From Calycina herbarum (Eukaryota > Ascomycota > Leotiomycetes > Helotiales > Pezizellaceae), in contig LLEY01000006.1 in assembly GCA_001414485.1 (NCBI GenBank), positions 372,001 through 436,000 of the forward strand: a DNA stretch of 64,000 nucleotides. Reading direction: 5' to 3'. Within the stretch, counting starts at the first letter, position 1. Each line of letters opens with the position of its first letter. The notes under the pieces were generated by a model. That model did not search any database. It had not been told where the DNA came from and saw only the letters and a list, made by a program, of their open reading frames with translations. The position numbers and the translations under genes were made by a program. Below are positions 54,154 to 64,000 of this stretch, piece by piece.

Positions 54154-56238
54154 TCACGAGCCTCGTCCTCTTCCTCTTTGTCCTTGCTTCCACTGATTTT
54201 GGTTTTGGTTTTGATTTTGATTTGGGTTTGAGTTTGCATTTGCATTTGGCGCGCCAGCCGGTGGGGGAAAGAAAGCCGGGTTAATGAAAGCACCAGACGT
54301 AGCAGCTTGAGGATTAGCAGGCCATCCATTTTGATTTTGCATGTTTTGGATATTTTGCATGTTTGCGAATGCTTGTTGGAATTGCTGGAATTGTTGAAAT
54401 TGAACTGGGGGTGGTGGCGGAACCCAGTTCGTAGGGAGCTGTGGTTGATGCGGAGAGTATTCTGCATTACCTAGGCCGCCTGGAGAAGCCAAAGGATTTT
54501 GCAGCATCTGAGGCAATTGTGGAAATGATGGGAATTGTCCACCTGGAGTTGGAAATGGTGGTGGTGGCATATTTTGAATAAAGTTCTGAGGAGGGGCTTG
54601 AACAGGAGGTTGACCATGGCTTGATTGACCTTGAGGAGCAAGACTGTAACCTCTACCACGTCTGTCGGAGTTACTACCTCTACCCCTTCCTCGATCTCCT
54701 CGTCCTCTGCCTCTATCGCCTCGTCCCCTATCTCCACCTCTTCCTCTTCCCCTGAATTGACCTTGGGTATGAGGATTGCCATTCATCCCACCTTGGTATT
54801 GACCCTCTTGCGGAGCTTCACTTCGGCCAACAGACTCAGCAAACCCAGCGGGTCGAGTAAGAGGCTTATAAGGCCCATCATCATCAGCATCGTCATAATT
54901 CAGGCCTTTATTAGCGTCATATGGTGTGTGGTTTTGCTGTAATGGATGCCCTCCACGATTTGAGCCCCCGTTTTGCTTGCCGCCACGTCTTTCAAGTCTT
55001 TGCTGTTTGACCTTTCTCTTATGCTCTGCTTCTGCTTCGTCATCAGAAAATTCCATCTCCTCAGCTCCGACTTCTTCATCGTGCAGATTCGATGCATCTG
55101 ATCCCTTGAAAGCCTTCAGCGCTTGTGTAAAAACGTAGGTAGAGTGGTTTTCAGAGTAGAAAACTTTTGTTCCAACAACCATCCCGGCTTCTGATAGCTC
55201 TGCAGCATTGGTAAACATGACTGAATAAAATGGTTGTTGGACTCGGCCGATGGTTTCTGCGACAGCTCCAATAACCTTTCTGTCCTCCAAGCACAACACT
55301 GAACCACTTTCGAGGACTTTGTATTCTCCGGAAGTTTGAGCCTTTATGAGCACAGTATTGTCAACCGTGGTTTCGATCCATCCCAATTGCGCAATTGGCA
55401 TTTCCGGTGTGATTGTGACATCTGGTTTGGGAACCACCACATCTGGAATCTCATTTTTTGTCCGTAGCTGGGCACCTGCGCCATTTCCCCCCTTCTTGCC
55501 GCCTTCATCATCGGAACCGCCATCTCCCTCCATCAATATCCGAGCCTGTTCCTCAGGGCTGAGAAGTTTGTATGCATCTCCTTCATCGCTTTCTTCCGAG
55601 GAGCTGTCATCACTAGATGAGTCGTCTGAGGATGATTCATAAGGAGAAGAGTCTGCCTCCCATTCTGGGTACTCTCCTTCTGCTGGCGCGCTATCAAGTG
55701 GTGTAGACAGAATGGTAGGTTGGCTTGCTTGGAGGAGAGATTCGGCTTCATCGACATCGGCTGTCTTTTCGGTTTTGATTTCAATTTTCTCGCAACGCTC
55801 TTGGACCGAGTCAATGTTCATAGGCTGAGCATTGTCCAAAATATCTGCGAGTGGCTTCGACTCCTCGGTTTGGGCCTCGACTGGTGCGGTTTCAATTGCG
55901 ACGACTGAGGCATCTCGAACAGGAGCTTCGACAACGATGGGTGCGGGTGGGTCAAGGCCACCGAGAAGTGCTTCTAATGCGCTGGTAAGTAGAGGGCTTG
56001 GAGGCGTCTCTGTGGTTTCCATTTCGGTGGGCTTTTCCTCTGTCTGCGTGGGGGGTGGAACGATTGTATTTTCTTCTGCTGCTGCTGCTGCTGCCGCTGC
56101 GGATTCTGCTGGAATTTCTGCTTCTTTCTCAGGTAATAACTGCTCCTTGTTTTCCATAACAATGTCGGTTCCAGTAGAAATACTGACGGTGGCCTCATCC
56201 AAATCCATCTTTTCGGAATCCAAGGCAGGATTAGACAT
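54154..56238 (-). CDS. NAF1: NAF1: H/ACA ribonucleoprotein assembly factor
   Basis: Intronless, 694 aa. Residues 1-270 are acidic and low-complexity, with a poly-Ala run near residue 47 and a Ser/Asp block (SSSDDSSSDDSSSEESDEGD). The Gar1/Naf1 core lies at about 277-400: PEMPIAQLGWIETTVDNTVL, GSVLCLEDRKVIGAVAETIG, PFYSVMFTNAAEL and GTKVFYSENHSTYVF. An acidic then basic segment (EEMEFSDDEAEAEHKRKVKQ) follows, then an RGG-like GRGRGGDRGRGDRGRG region and a Pro/Gln/Asn-rich tail. Naf1 binds the Cbf5/dyskerin core during early H/ACA snoRNP and telomerase-RNP assembly and is later replaced by Gar1. The long extensions separate it from Gar1. Divergent from ALG9. Confidence 0.92.
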   Translation of the reverse strand: MSNPALDSEKMDLDEATVSISTGTDIVMENKEQLLPEKEAEIPAESAAAAAAAAEENTIVPPPTQTEEKPTEMETTETPPSPLLTSALEALLGGLDPPAPIVVEAPVRDASVVAIETAPVEAQTEESKPLADILDNAQPMNIDSVQERCEKIEIKTEKTADVDEAESLLQASQPTILSTPLDSAPAEGEYPEWEADSSPYESSSDDSSSDDSSSEESDEGDAYKLLSPEEQARILMEGDGGSDDEGGKKGGNGAGAQLRTKNEIPDVVVPKPDVTITPEMPIAQLGWIETTVDNTVLIKAQTSGEYKVLESGSVLCLEDRKVIGAVAETIGRVQQPFYSVMFTNAAELSEAGMVVGTKVFYSENHSTYVFTQALKAFKGSDASNLHDEEVGAEEMEFSDDEAEAEHKRKVKQQRLERRGGKQNGGSNRGGHPLQQNHTPYDANKGLNYDDADDDGPYKPLTRPAGFAESVGRSEAPQEGQYQGGMNGNPHTQGQFRGRGRGGDRGRGDRGRGRGDRGRGRGSNSDRRGRGYSLAPQGQSSHGQPPVQAPPQNFIQNMPPPPFPTPGGQFPSFPQLPQMLQNPLASPGGLGNAEYSPHQPQLPTNWVPPPPPVQFQQFQQFQQAFANMQNIQNMQNQNGWPANPQAATSGAFINPAFFPPPAGAPNANANSNPNQNQNQNQNQWKQGQRGRGRGS

Positions 56239-56502
56239 GTTGGTGTTTATGGTGGAAAAATGATGTTGCTTCTGAACTTTTCACAGCCTCGCAAAATAAA
56301 TTTTTGGAGTCAGGCCGCTAGCGCGATAAGATTAGACCTGGCCTGAGCCACAGGGGTCCCAGCAATGATGTCGTCCCGCCTTGCTGGCCCACCTTATGCT
56401 GGCCCCATCAGCATCACCCAGGCTGGAGCTTCAGTTGCCCGTCCTCTCTGTGAATTTCATCTCCAAACTCACTTGGAGTAACTCAAGCCTCAACCACTCA
56501 AA
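56239..56502. promoter_or_regulatory. Divergent promoter, NAF1 / ALG9
   Basis: 264-bp spacer between divergent ATGs, GC-richer than the surroundings. It includes an imperfect CTGGCC-containing duplication (near 56337, 56382 and 56399). No TATA box seen. Confidence 0.4.
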
Positions 56503-58510
56503 ATGGCACCAAGGGCACCTCCTCCGAGCTCGGGATATTCTGCAGCTCCCCAGAAGAAGAGAAAGTTCGTGCTGCGCTACTCTCCCTTTCTATCATTTTC
56601 CTAGCTAACCAGCTAACCCCCCTCAACAGACCCCCAACACCATTCGCAGTCAAACCAATTGGCGCATTCTACGTCTTTTTCGCGGCAAACCTACTCGCGG
56701 CCTTATATGCGCCCATACAAGATTGCGACGAGACGTTCAACTACTGGGAACCTACACATTATTTGAGTCATGGCTATGGTCTGCAGACGTGGGAATACTC
56801 GCCCGATTATGCCATTCGAAGTTGGCTTTATATCGCAATACATGCCATTGTTGGCAGTTTCCGACGTCTGCTCCCGTTTTCTACCAAGGTAGGTTCAAAA
56901 GCTACATATAGCATTATCTATACTGACTGAAGACAGGTTGGCGAATTCTACTTTGTCCGATATGCCCTGGCATTTACCTGCGCCATCTGCCAAACACAAA
57001 TGTTCCGAGTTATCAACAATACGTTGAACCCCCGGATCGCTATGTTCTTCTTGATGGCAAATGTCTTTAGTCCTGGCATGTTTCACGCGTCTGCCTCTTT
57101 CCTACCCTCGAGTTTCGCCATGTATACAACTATGATTGGAATGGCAGCTTTCATGAACTGGAGAGGTGGTTTGAAGACAGCGCAGGGCATCTTTGCTTTT
57201 GCTATTGGTGGTATTCTTGGTTGGCCATTTTCAATGGCTTTATCAGCACCATTCCTCTTTGAGGAAGTCGTACTTGCGTTTTTGAGTAGTAAAGATGCAT
57301 TGATTGATGTCGTTATGCGGTTCATACGTGGAATTGTTGCCGCACTACTCGTCTTGGTAAGTGCACTTTTCGAATAACACCTCGTCAAATGCTTATTCCT
57401 GTTGCAGTTCTTTGAGTTTCTTATTTCTGGTTTCTTCTACAAGAAAATGGTTATCGTTCCTCTTAACATCGTGCTCTACAATATCTTTAGTGGCCCTGGA
57501 AAAGGGCCCGAGATATACGGAACCGAACCGTGGCATTTTTATTTCCGAAATTTGCTTCTGAATTTCAACATCTGGTTCGTTCTTGCGCTTGTTGCGTTGC
57601 CACTTTTTGCGATCAAGAAGATTTTCTCCAAATCTCAGGAAGGTGGCACAGTCACAGGTCTTCGGAGCATCATTTTCATGTCTCCATTTTATATATGGCT
57701 TGCTATTTTCAGTTTCCAACCCCACAAAGAGGAACGCTTCATGTACCCAGCATATCCAGCATTGGCACTCAACGCTGCTCTATCGTTGCATATCCTCCTT
57801 GCAGCTTTCGGAGAATCAAACCCAAAGACTTTAATCGGTAAAGTACCAGCAAAGTTGAAGCTCTTAGTGGTCAGCGTGATAGTCATCGGATCCATAGATG
57901 TCGGCGTTGCCAGAATCTACGGAATCTACACCGCATACTCAGCACCACTCAAAATCTACGAACCACTTCAGAATGGAACAATTGGCACTCGGGGAGATTC
58001 TGTTTGTTTCGCGAAAGAATGGTATCGATTCCCAAGTTCTTATCATCTACCAAATGATATGCGGGCCAAGTTCGTCAAGAGCGAGTTCAATGGCCTTCTA
58101 CCAGGAGAATTTAGTGAAGCGGGAACTGGGTATGGATTCTGGTCCGGTGCGTGGTTGATTCCTGCCGGAATGAATGATGAGAATCTTGAGGATATGGGGA
58201 AATATGTAAGTTTTCTAGTGTCACATCATAACTTGAGCACTGGATTCTAATTCTCGAACAGACTGAGCTAAGAACTTGCAACTTTCTGGTCGACACTTAT
58301 TATCCTGGCTCAATGGCTTCGGCATTGGAACCCCATTATATTTTGGATGAGGAGAATTGGGAGAAGATCTCTTGTGTGCCATTTCTAGATGCGGGCAACA
58401 CTCACGTGCTTGCGAGGACGATATGGATTCCTGATTTCCCTTTTGTGCCGGAGAAATTTAGAAGGAGGTGGGGGAGTCATTGTTTGTTGCAGAGGAGGGT
58501 GAAGGTATGA
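56503..58510 (+). CDS. ALG9: ALG9: ER alpha-1,2-mannosyltransferase (GT22)
   Basis: Five exons: 56503-56564, 56630-56888, 56937-57356, 57408-58205 and 58262-58510 (introns 65, 48, 51 and 56 nt); the product is 595 aa. Intron 1 uses the donor GTTCGT. The first lumenal loop has the GT22 signature DCDETFNYWEPTHYLSHGYG and TWEYSPDYAIRSWLYI. Many membrane helices follow (FFLMANVFSPGMFHASA, AQGIFAFAIGGILGWPF, FNIWFVLALVALPLFAI), with FQPHKEERFMYPAYPALALN, the conserved HKEERF motif. The soluble C-terminal part ends in LLQRRVKV. ALG9 adds the seventh and ninth mannoses to the dolichol-linked oligosaccharide in the ER lumen, downstream of the ALG2 steps. Confidence 0.93.
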
Positions 58511-59068
58511 AGTGGTGTAAGATTGTAGGATTTTAGATGTGGGTCAAAAGCTTTGTTTTTATTGAATTGCTGCTATCATACTTGGTCGTGGATCAAGGTA
58601 TTGAGGTGAGTGATGTTATTCTTTCTTTTGTAGCTTGCTATTTGTCCATTGCTTTGCGCTTCGAGGTTTGTTGGGGTTTATAGGAGTTCCAGTCATTGAT
58701 CTTTGTCATTCTACTCTATCTTTTGCTCTTGTTACCCCAAACAATCCATGCTAGATCTACAAGAATTGAGGAGCTGATTTCTTCAAGTCTTCTAGCCCTG
58801 TCAGTGGCCAAATGAGTAGCTCTCACCTCTCGTTGTCCTACTTGTTTCTCGCGTGGTTTGGTTTCTTGATTGAGTTATTATTGCAAAGACTCCTTCTCTT
58901 GACCACTTATAATCGTGAAGACCTTAGCACTTCTAGCTTTCACTTTGTTTCTTCTTCGCTACGTCACGATACACATACGCATTCACATTCACATTCTCCT
59001 CTGTCTCATTCACACCCACCCTCTCCTCTTTCTTGATCAACTCCCAACACAATCACTCATCTTGGCGA
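58511..59068. other. Intergenic: ALG9 3' flank and upstream region of the next gene
   Basis: No gene. A pyrimidine-rich stretch with ACATTC/CATTCAC repeats lies at about 58965-59030, upstream of a TATA-like site, and is likely promoter sequence. Confidence 0.4.
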
Positions 59069-59076
59069 TATAAATA
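59069..59076 (+). promoter_or_regulatory. TATA-like element
   Basis: TATAAATA about 100 bp before the ATG at 59172, preceded by CT-rich sequence, a position compatible with a core promoter. Inferred, not proven. Confidence 0.4.
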
Positions 59077-59171
59077 CTACAGCTCTTTCTTCTTTTATTC
59101 AGAGAACTTTTTCAACCACAGTCTTTCAAACAAAACATACAAGACACCTGCTGCTCCTAAAACTAAAAGTT

Positions 59172-61454
59172 ATGATCTCTCAAATCAAACTCCCACTTCA
59201 ACCTCCAATCTTCCCTCTTCAAACACAAAATCAAATCCTCAACCAGCGGAAAATGCTTTATATACGGAGCGGGGATATGTCGAAGTTGGCACAAGTTCAT
59301 CAGGCGAGAAAGTTGAGGAAGTTAAAGAAGGTACCGCCGAGAAGGTATACAAACCCTGATTCGCCGGTCTATGTTAAGGAACGGGATAAGGCACGGGATG
59401 CGGGTGTGGTACTGAATTCTGGGGATGGGGATCGGGATGGGCATTTTGGGGATGGTAATGAGAAGAAGTGGGGGAAAGAGAAGACGAAGAGGCAGAAGGG
59501 TGGGAAGAAAGGGAAGATTGAGATTTCTGCTCCGAGACCTGTTAGGAAGTCGGGGGAGGGGTATGTTGACCAACGACGGAGGAGTTTTCTGGAGGGGGCT
59601 AGGGTGTTGGGTATGGAGGGCTTGGGTGTGGTGTCTGTGCTAGGGGAGGGAAGTCGTGGTTCTGTTGATACGGTTCCGGATGCTGGCGAGAAGGGTACGA
59701 GGGGTCTTAATTGCAAACGAGATATGCGAGACCTAGGGGGTCATCCGGATGGTCTGAAGGCACATCCTGTGGAGGGAGGTTTTGGGCCACCATCACGGCC
59801 ACCTACCCGAAGACACTCTGAACGCCAAACGATACCAAACCGAACGAGAGTAAACTTCGTGGAAACCTCTGTCGGACCACCACCACCTCATACTCAAACA
59901 CAGAGACAAACTCGACCTCGCTCAAATACCCAGCCAGTACATGATGCCCCTAAAGTGAGGTCCCTGGATAGTTCTGTCAGCCCACCACCCCCACCACCTA
60001 CTCGAACGTCATCCAAATCACACAACCAAAACATAACCAGTTCTCTTAGAACAAACCAGATCCAGGGTATTAGACCACATCATCTGATTCGGACTCAGCC
60101 AAACCACCCAACAGTAAACAAACTTCTGACGTTATGCTCTACGGAAACCTTTTCTGTCCTACCACCACCGGCTTCAGCCCATGACAGCCACCGTTCGGTA
60201 TCCAGTTCTTTGGGAGGAAGTTCTGGGGGTGGATCTCAAAATGGAAGCAATCCGAAACGACAATCGATACCAGGGTCTTTGAAAGCAAACCCTCTGAAGA
60301 AGGTTTACACCCCACCAATTAATCCATCTCCAACACTAACACCAACTCTACACCCACACCCAGCTGCATCAAAACATCACGGCCTTCCGGATTTTTCAAA
60401 ACTCAAGCAAGTGGATATCAATAAACCCACCGATCTCCCTCGCCTCCCAAGTTCCCAGCCTCCAGCTGAAACTCCCAGAAGCAAGCCAGTTCAATATTTC
60501 TCTACGCACCAAAGAACGGCGCAGCCAAATTTCAACCCACCATGTCAAAGCTCCAGAATAACTTCTCAGCAAGCTAAACAACAATCCATCGCTAACACCC
60601 ACACACCACCGAACCCAAGAACCAAATCCCCAGCTCCTCAAAGAATACCAAGGGGAAGTAACAGCTCGGTGGAAAGTGTATACCATACCCCACCTACTAG
60701 TATCAGGAGTTCCAGATCTGAGATCTCAGTTGCCGGGTTAGCTCATGGTGTCAAGGTCCGAGATGGGAGGAGAGATTTTCTGCGAGCGGAACAAGATGAT
60801 AAGCAAGACCAAAAGCCAAAAGTACAGAATTCATGGCCAGAAGTACCAACGAGACCACCTCCCGCACCTCCAACAAATGGAGTATCGCGTTCTTCTTCTA
60901 GAGGATCGGTTTCGACACCTTCAGTTTTGATGTCTGGGTCTGGGCCCAAGTCTCAGCAAAACTTGAGAACTTCGGAGTCCAGAGAAGTTACAACGCAGGC
61001 AAGTCCAGCGGAAACAGAAATTTCAGCAACTCCACAAATCATTTTAGACGCAACTACCCCGCCAGCAGCCAAAGAAATCATGCCCCCCAAACCAACCCGC
61101 CACTTCCCTCTCGTCAACCAACCTAAAAGTACAAACCTTTCCTCGCCAACTACTAATTCCCAATCTTCTTCGCCAAGACAATATCCATCAACAGCTCCCT
61201 CGTCAAGGCCATCATCAAGTCCAGAACCAGTTCACAAGCCGGACCAAAAGCCCAAGATTCTAAGCGGTCATGTAAAACAAAAAGTCCAAAAGCTCGAAGA
61301 GAAATACACACTCACAGATGCCTTCAAAGAAGGCGTGAAGCATGGACGTAGTCTCGGTTTCTCGGAAGGGTACCAGGCTGGAATTCGGGCTGTGAGGGTT
61401 GCTGCGAAGTTGGGCGAGGAGGTGTTGGGTGGGATGGGGGATGGGGGTTGTTGA
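59172..61454 (+). CDS. Disordered Pro/Ser/Thr-rich protein with conserved-looking C-terminal helix, unrecognised
   Basis: Intronless, 760 aa, start at the first ATG (MISQIKLPLQPPIF). Internal Met at about residues 28 and 36 could also start. A basic region (RKLRKLKKVPPRRY, KKWGKEKTKRQKGGKKGK) is followed by about 500 residues of low-complexity Pro/Ser/Gln sequence with repeated PPPP and RPPTR motifs. The last 60 residues look folded: KVQKLEEKYTLTDAFKEGVK, then HGRSLGFSEGYQAGIRAVRV, helical and Gly-spaced. No signal peptide or membrane helix. It may be a cytoskeletal or signalling adaptor (SH3-ligand-like polyproline), but that is inference from composition. Confidence 0.75.
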   Translation: MISQIKLPLQPPIFPLQTQNQILNQRKMLYIRSGDMSKLAQVHQARKLRKLKKVPPRRYTNPDSPVYVKERDKARDAGVVLNSGDGDRDGHFGDGNEKKWGKEKTKRQKGGKKGKIEISAPRPVRKSGEGYVDQRRRSFLEGARVLGMEGLGVVSVLGEGSRGSVDTVPDAGEKGTRGLNCKRDMRDLGGHPDGLKAHPVEGGFGPPSRPPTRRHSERQTIPNRTRVNFVETSVGPPPPHTQTQRQTRPRSNTQPVHDAPKVRSLDSSVSPPPPPPTRTSSKSHNQNITSSLRTNQIQGIRPHHLIRTQPNHPTVNKLLTLCSTETFSVLPPPASAHDSHRSVSSSLGGSSGGGSQNGSNPKRQSIPGSLKANPLKKVYTPPINPSPTLTPTLHPHPAASKHHGLPDFSKLKQVDINKPTDLPRLPSSQPPAETPRSKPVQYFSTHQRTAQPNFNPPCQSSRITSQQAKQQSIANTHTPPNPRTKSPAPQRIPRGSNSSVESVYHTPPTSIRSSRSEISVAGLAHGVKVRDGRRDFLRAEQDDKQDQKPKVQNSWPEVPTRPPPAPPTNGVSRSSSRGSVSTPSVLMSGSGPKSQQNLRTSESREVTTQASPAETEISATPQIILDATTPPAAKEIMPPKPTRHFPLVNQPKSTNLSSPTTNSQSSSPRQYPSTAPSSRPSSSPEPVHKPDQKPKILSGHVKQKVQKLEEKYTLTDAFKEGVKHGRSLGFSEGYQAGIRAVRVAAKLGEEVLGGMGDGGC

Positions 61455-62699
61455 TGGGGATGTATTCGAGTGGTCGAGATTTGGGGAGAGGAATGGGGAC
61501 GGGATAGGGCAAGGAATGGAAAGGAAATTTGTTTTTGTGCGTTGCTTTTCTGTAGTGTACAATTTAGAATTATTAGATGTTGAAATTGAAAATTTGAAAG
61601 CCCAATCAACGATTTTCAAAATTTATACGTACTACTAAAATGTCATCATAATGCATTCCTCGGGAATACTATACTCTTCTGTCACGATAATACTATAAGT
61701 GTTTACTCTCTTAGAGTGAGGTGAGCTCCGATGAGAGGCGCCAACTATGTTAGAACCACAATCTAGCACCCCATTAAAATCGCAACTCGAGAACTTAAAA
61801 ACAACTCATTCTAAAATTCTAAAGTAAATATGAATAGAGACTCAAAAGAGTAATTTACCTTCCTGTTAAGTTTTGAAAGATTTTGTTTTACATACAGAGG
61901 ACGCTACCAAAAGTATATTGTATCGAGACTACAGGCCAAGCTGCAATACGCTGTAAAAGGCCCTGGAAGGCTTCTGGTTCGCGAACCTTCCTGTAAAAGA
62001 CGTGCGCGAAGGGTGCGAGGCTATGGGGTTACATCTGAGCCCTTTTTTATATTCAAATTATTGGGGCGCAACAAGGAAAATTCAGATTTACAAAACGATG
62101 CCGAGATCAGTCGTCTGAGAAGGCAAATAAAAAAAAGGGGGGGGGGGATAATTGAGAATTCGATAATCGGAAGGATTGATTCAAAAGGTAGATACTCGCA
62201 CCCTCTAATTGTCTAACTCTTAAAAAGTAAGCTCTTCTCCTTCTGGATAAGATGTTGCTCTACAGATAAGCCGACAGCAAGCTGCTAAAAGATCACATCT
62301 GCATACTCCGTACACACGTACTACCTACCCCTCTATTTCCCCTTCTGGATTGACATGCATATTGGCCCAATAGACAATAAAAGCGGCAGCAAAAGCACTC
62401 TACGGAGAACGCGTATGGATGTAATGGCTGTAAACTGTCTTGAAGGCTTCTGAATCGCATTGTCGGTTCCCCAAATCTAGAGTGGTAAGCGAGCCCAAAG
62501 GGGAGAATCTAGGGGCTGAGTTACGGGGGGGGGGGGGGTCTATTAAAATCTAGCGCTCTCGCCAGGTTGGTCCCTCAGGGTACCATTACAGAGCATCACA
62601 ACGTAGTGGGTTGAGTTATATGTGTTGAGCTTTCTTGACGCGTGAAGTAGTAGTAATACTTATTTTGTACTATCCGTTGGCTTAGTCGTACTAATGTAG
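61455..62699. other. Intergenic, no gene seen
   Basis: About 1.2 kb of moderately AT-rich sequence. Two long G homopolymers (12 G at about 62139 and 13 G at about 62526) stand out. No RNA gene or coding frame recognised. Confidence 0.35.
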
Positions 62700-62935
62700 C
62701 CTACTCGTGACCTTCTTTTTTAGCCCCCAAATCTCGTAATTGGCGCAACTTCTTTTGGCCCCTATATTTGCTTAGTTACTCGCTGTTCGTTCGCTTACCC
62801 GTTATCCGCTGGCTTACCCCCTTTTTACCAGCTTACTCGCAACGCCTTTTTGGCCCCCAATATTTACCTGAGTCACACGCCATTCGTCGGGTTACTCGTG
62901 ACAATGCCTTTGGCCCCCAATGTGGGGCGTGCTGT
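62700..62935. repeat. Imperfect repeat with TTTGGCCCC(C)AAT and TTACTCG motifs
   Basis: The motif GCCCCCAA/GGCCCCTA occurs at about 62722, 62754, 62851 and 62914, interleaved with several GCTTACTCGC/GTTACTCGTGAC-like strings. It looks like decayed tandem copies of a 60-100-bp unit. Confidence 0.5.
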
Positions 62936-63528
62936 ATTTTGTCCACCGCGAGGAGGCGCTTATAATTGCTTATTCTTGTCACCGCTTCAGCTGACTATGT
63001 GAAGATTCATTGGGTCGATATCTGATTTAATACTAGAAAGCCATCAGTTCGGCATCAAATACAGCTTTCTAGTTGAAAATGCTATGTACAACATGCCAGG
63101 AGATCTTCTCTAGAAACCGTCAGCTACTCGTACTGGGCCGCCAGCAAGAACATGTAACTCCTGGTATGTAGTACCTTACCCAGGAATATACCTCAGTTTT
63201 ATGACTCACCCGGTTTTCAGTCAGATATCCGCACCACGCAAATGGACAGCTGCTCCTGGCGGCTGCCCAGAAAGGCTGCCATCTATGCACGATACTGTGG
63301 CAGAGAATGATAGACAATGCCAGATATATCTGGACGGTTGACTGGCCACATGATGAGAACAAGGTTGGGTCATTGCACTACAACCTCTTAGGAAACGAAG
63401 TAGTAGACAAGGAAAAGGTTTTAATTGCATTCCTCTATGGGCATACCACTACCCTCGAGCGAGCGGTCACTATAACTGCAAGGCCAATGAAAGGTGATTC
63501 TCGACCATTGTTAGGGATCACATTGCTG
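62936..63528. other. Upstream region of the HET gene, no confident gene
   Basis: Mixed-composition sequence. An upstream exon of the HET-domain gene could lie here, but I cannot place it. Confidence 0.3.
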
Positions 63529-63610
63529 ATGAACAAAAGAACTTGAATCCATAATCAATACAAAGGAACTTAGCAAAAGTACCGCATCGCAGCAATCATG
63601 GAATACGATA

Positions 63611-64000
63611 ATGGATTGGTTCCACGAATGCCAAGAAAACCATGAGATGTGTAAAATCAAAAACTTGGAGGGGTGGCAGCCAACACGACTCCTTGACGTA
63701 GGGGAAGACGATTCGCCCATTGTTAAACTTCAAATCTCTAGCGAATATCCCAAAGATCACGGGCATCCATTCGTAACACTTAGCCACTGTTGGGGCAAGA
63801 CCAAAATTGTTCGACTTCTAAACGATAATATCGAGGCCATGAAGCAGGGAATTCCACTGGATACCCTACCGAAAACATTTCAAGAAGCAATCGCCATCAC
63901 GCGCCGTCTGAAGCAAAGGTTTCTATGGATTGATTCTTTATGTATCATCCAAGACTCTGCAAGGGACTGGCAAGTAGAATCAGCAACCATGGAATCCGTA
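63611..64000 (+). CDS. HET-domain (heterokaryon incompatibility) protein, 5' part, runs off right edge
   Basis: The frame from the ATG at 63611 (MDWFHECQENHEMCKIKNLE) is open to the end of the window, 130 codons. It shows the HET domain signature: HPFVTLSHCWGKTKIVRLLN, then LPKTFQEAIAITRRL and RFLWIDSLCIIQDSARDWQV. The segment before it (WFHECQENHEMC...WQPTRLLDVG) is the usual linker ahead of the domain in these proteins, which normally have more residues upstream. The frame is open back to a TGA at 63530, so an upstream exon and a different true start are likely. HET proteins trigger cell death on fusion of incompatible strains; this one's partner is unknown. Confidence 0.82.
   Translation, partial: MDWFHECQENHEMCKIKNLEGWQPTRLLDVGEDDSPIVKLQISSEYPKDHGHPFVTLSHCWGKTKIVRLLNDNIEAMKQGIPLDTLPKTFQEAIAITRRLKQRFLWIDSLCIIQDSARDWQVESATMESV

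Noticed and set aside
54154..54467. Gar1 identity for the RGG-containing protein
   Set aside because: The protein is 694 aa with long acidic and Gln/Asn-rich extensions around the core, typical of Naf1; Gar1 is short with terminal GAR domains.
61455..63528. Protein-coding genes in the spacer before the HET gene
   Set aside because: Only short frames, many starting at non-ATG codons, overlapping simple repeats and homopolymers.
1..64000. tRNA genes
   Set aside because: I looked for B-box-like GGTTCGAATCC and its complement in the spacers and found no convincing cloverleaf; a covariance search would be needed to exclude them.

Overview
This is nuclear DNA of a filamentous ascomycete. The genes have short GT-AG introns (about 46-180 nt), a dispersed 5S rRNA gene, housekeeping proteins typical of Pezizomycotina, and AT-rich transposon remnants damaged by C-to-T/G-to-A change in CpA/TpG context (repeat-induced point mutation, RIP). 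A Leotiomycete of the Botrytis/Sclerotinia type is my best guess from gene content, not proven. Layout: 1-14.7 kb is gene-dense: an unrecognised disordered nuclear protein cut by the window edge, a very large Cdc11/Nud1-type septation/mitotic-exit scaffold, an enoyl-CoA hydratase/isomerase, the dolichol-linked mannosyltransferase ALG2, and a mitochondrial-looking FAD oxidoreductase. 15-19 kb is poor: a broken small gene, two AT-rich islands that share a dispersed relic repeat (copies at 9.4 and 16.0 kb), GAGTA-rich repeats and a 5S rRNA gene. 19.1-25.2 kb is again gene-dense: a secreted aspartic protease, ORC6, the EF-hand secretory protein SSP120 and the tRNA wybutosine enzyme TRM12/TYW2. 26.4-40.7 kb is one nested transposon block. 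A roughly 2-kb PiggyBac-like DNA transposon (long terminal inverted repeats, transposase on the minus strand) was split by two Ty3/Gypsy LTR retrotransposons: 27135-33889 (minus, target duplication TCTTT) and 34890-40390 (plus, chromodomain at the integrase C-terminus, target duplication CATTT, decayed to TATTT on one side). With both retroelements and one 49-nt intron removed, the transposase frame closes exactly, so it died by point mutation (nonsense plus loss of the first catalytic Asp), not by indels. The minus-strand Gypsy also carries a reading frame on the opposite strand beside its 3' LTR. 40.7-51.9 kb is an accessory zone: what looks like an array of decayed paralogous minus-strand genes, a 475-bp inverted-repeat element with an 8-bp target duplication, and short direct repeats. 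51.9-61.5 kb returns to ordinary genes: a DUF3445 (heme-dependent oxidative N-demethylase-like) protein, the H/ACA snoRNP assembly factor NAF1, the ER mannosyltransferase ALG9, and a disordered Pro/Ser-rich protein. The last 2.5 kb is repeat-containing spacer followed by the start of a HET-domain (heterokaryon incompatibility) gene that runs off the window. Functional links: ALG2 and ALG9 act at successive stages of the same lipid-linked oligosaccharide pathway; ORC6 and Cdc11 belong to replication and mitotic exit; NAF1, TRM12 and the 5S gene belong to RNA production. These are scattered housekeeping genes rather than one pathway cluster.
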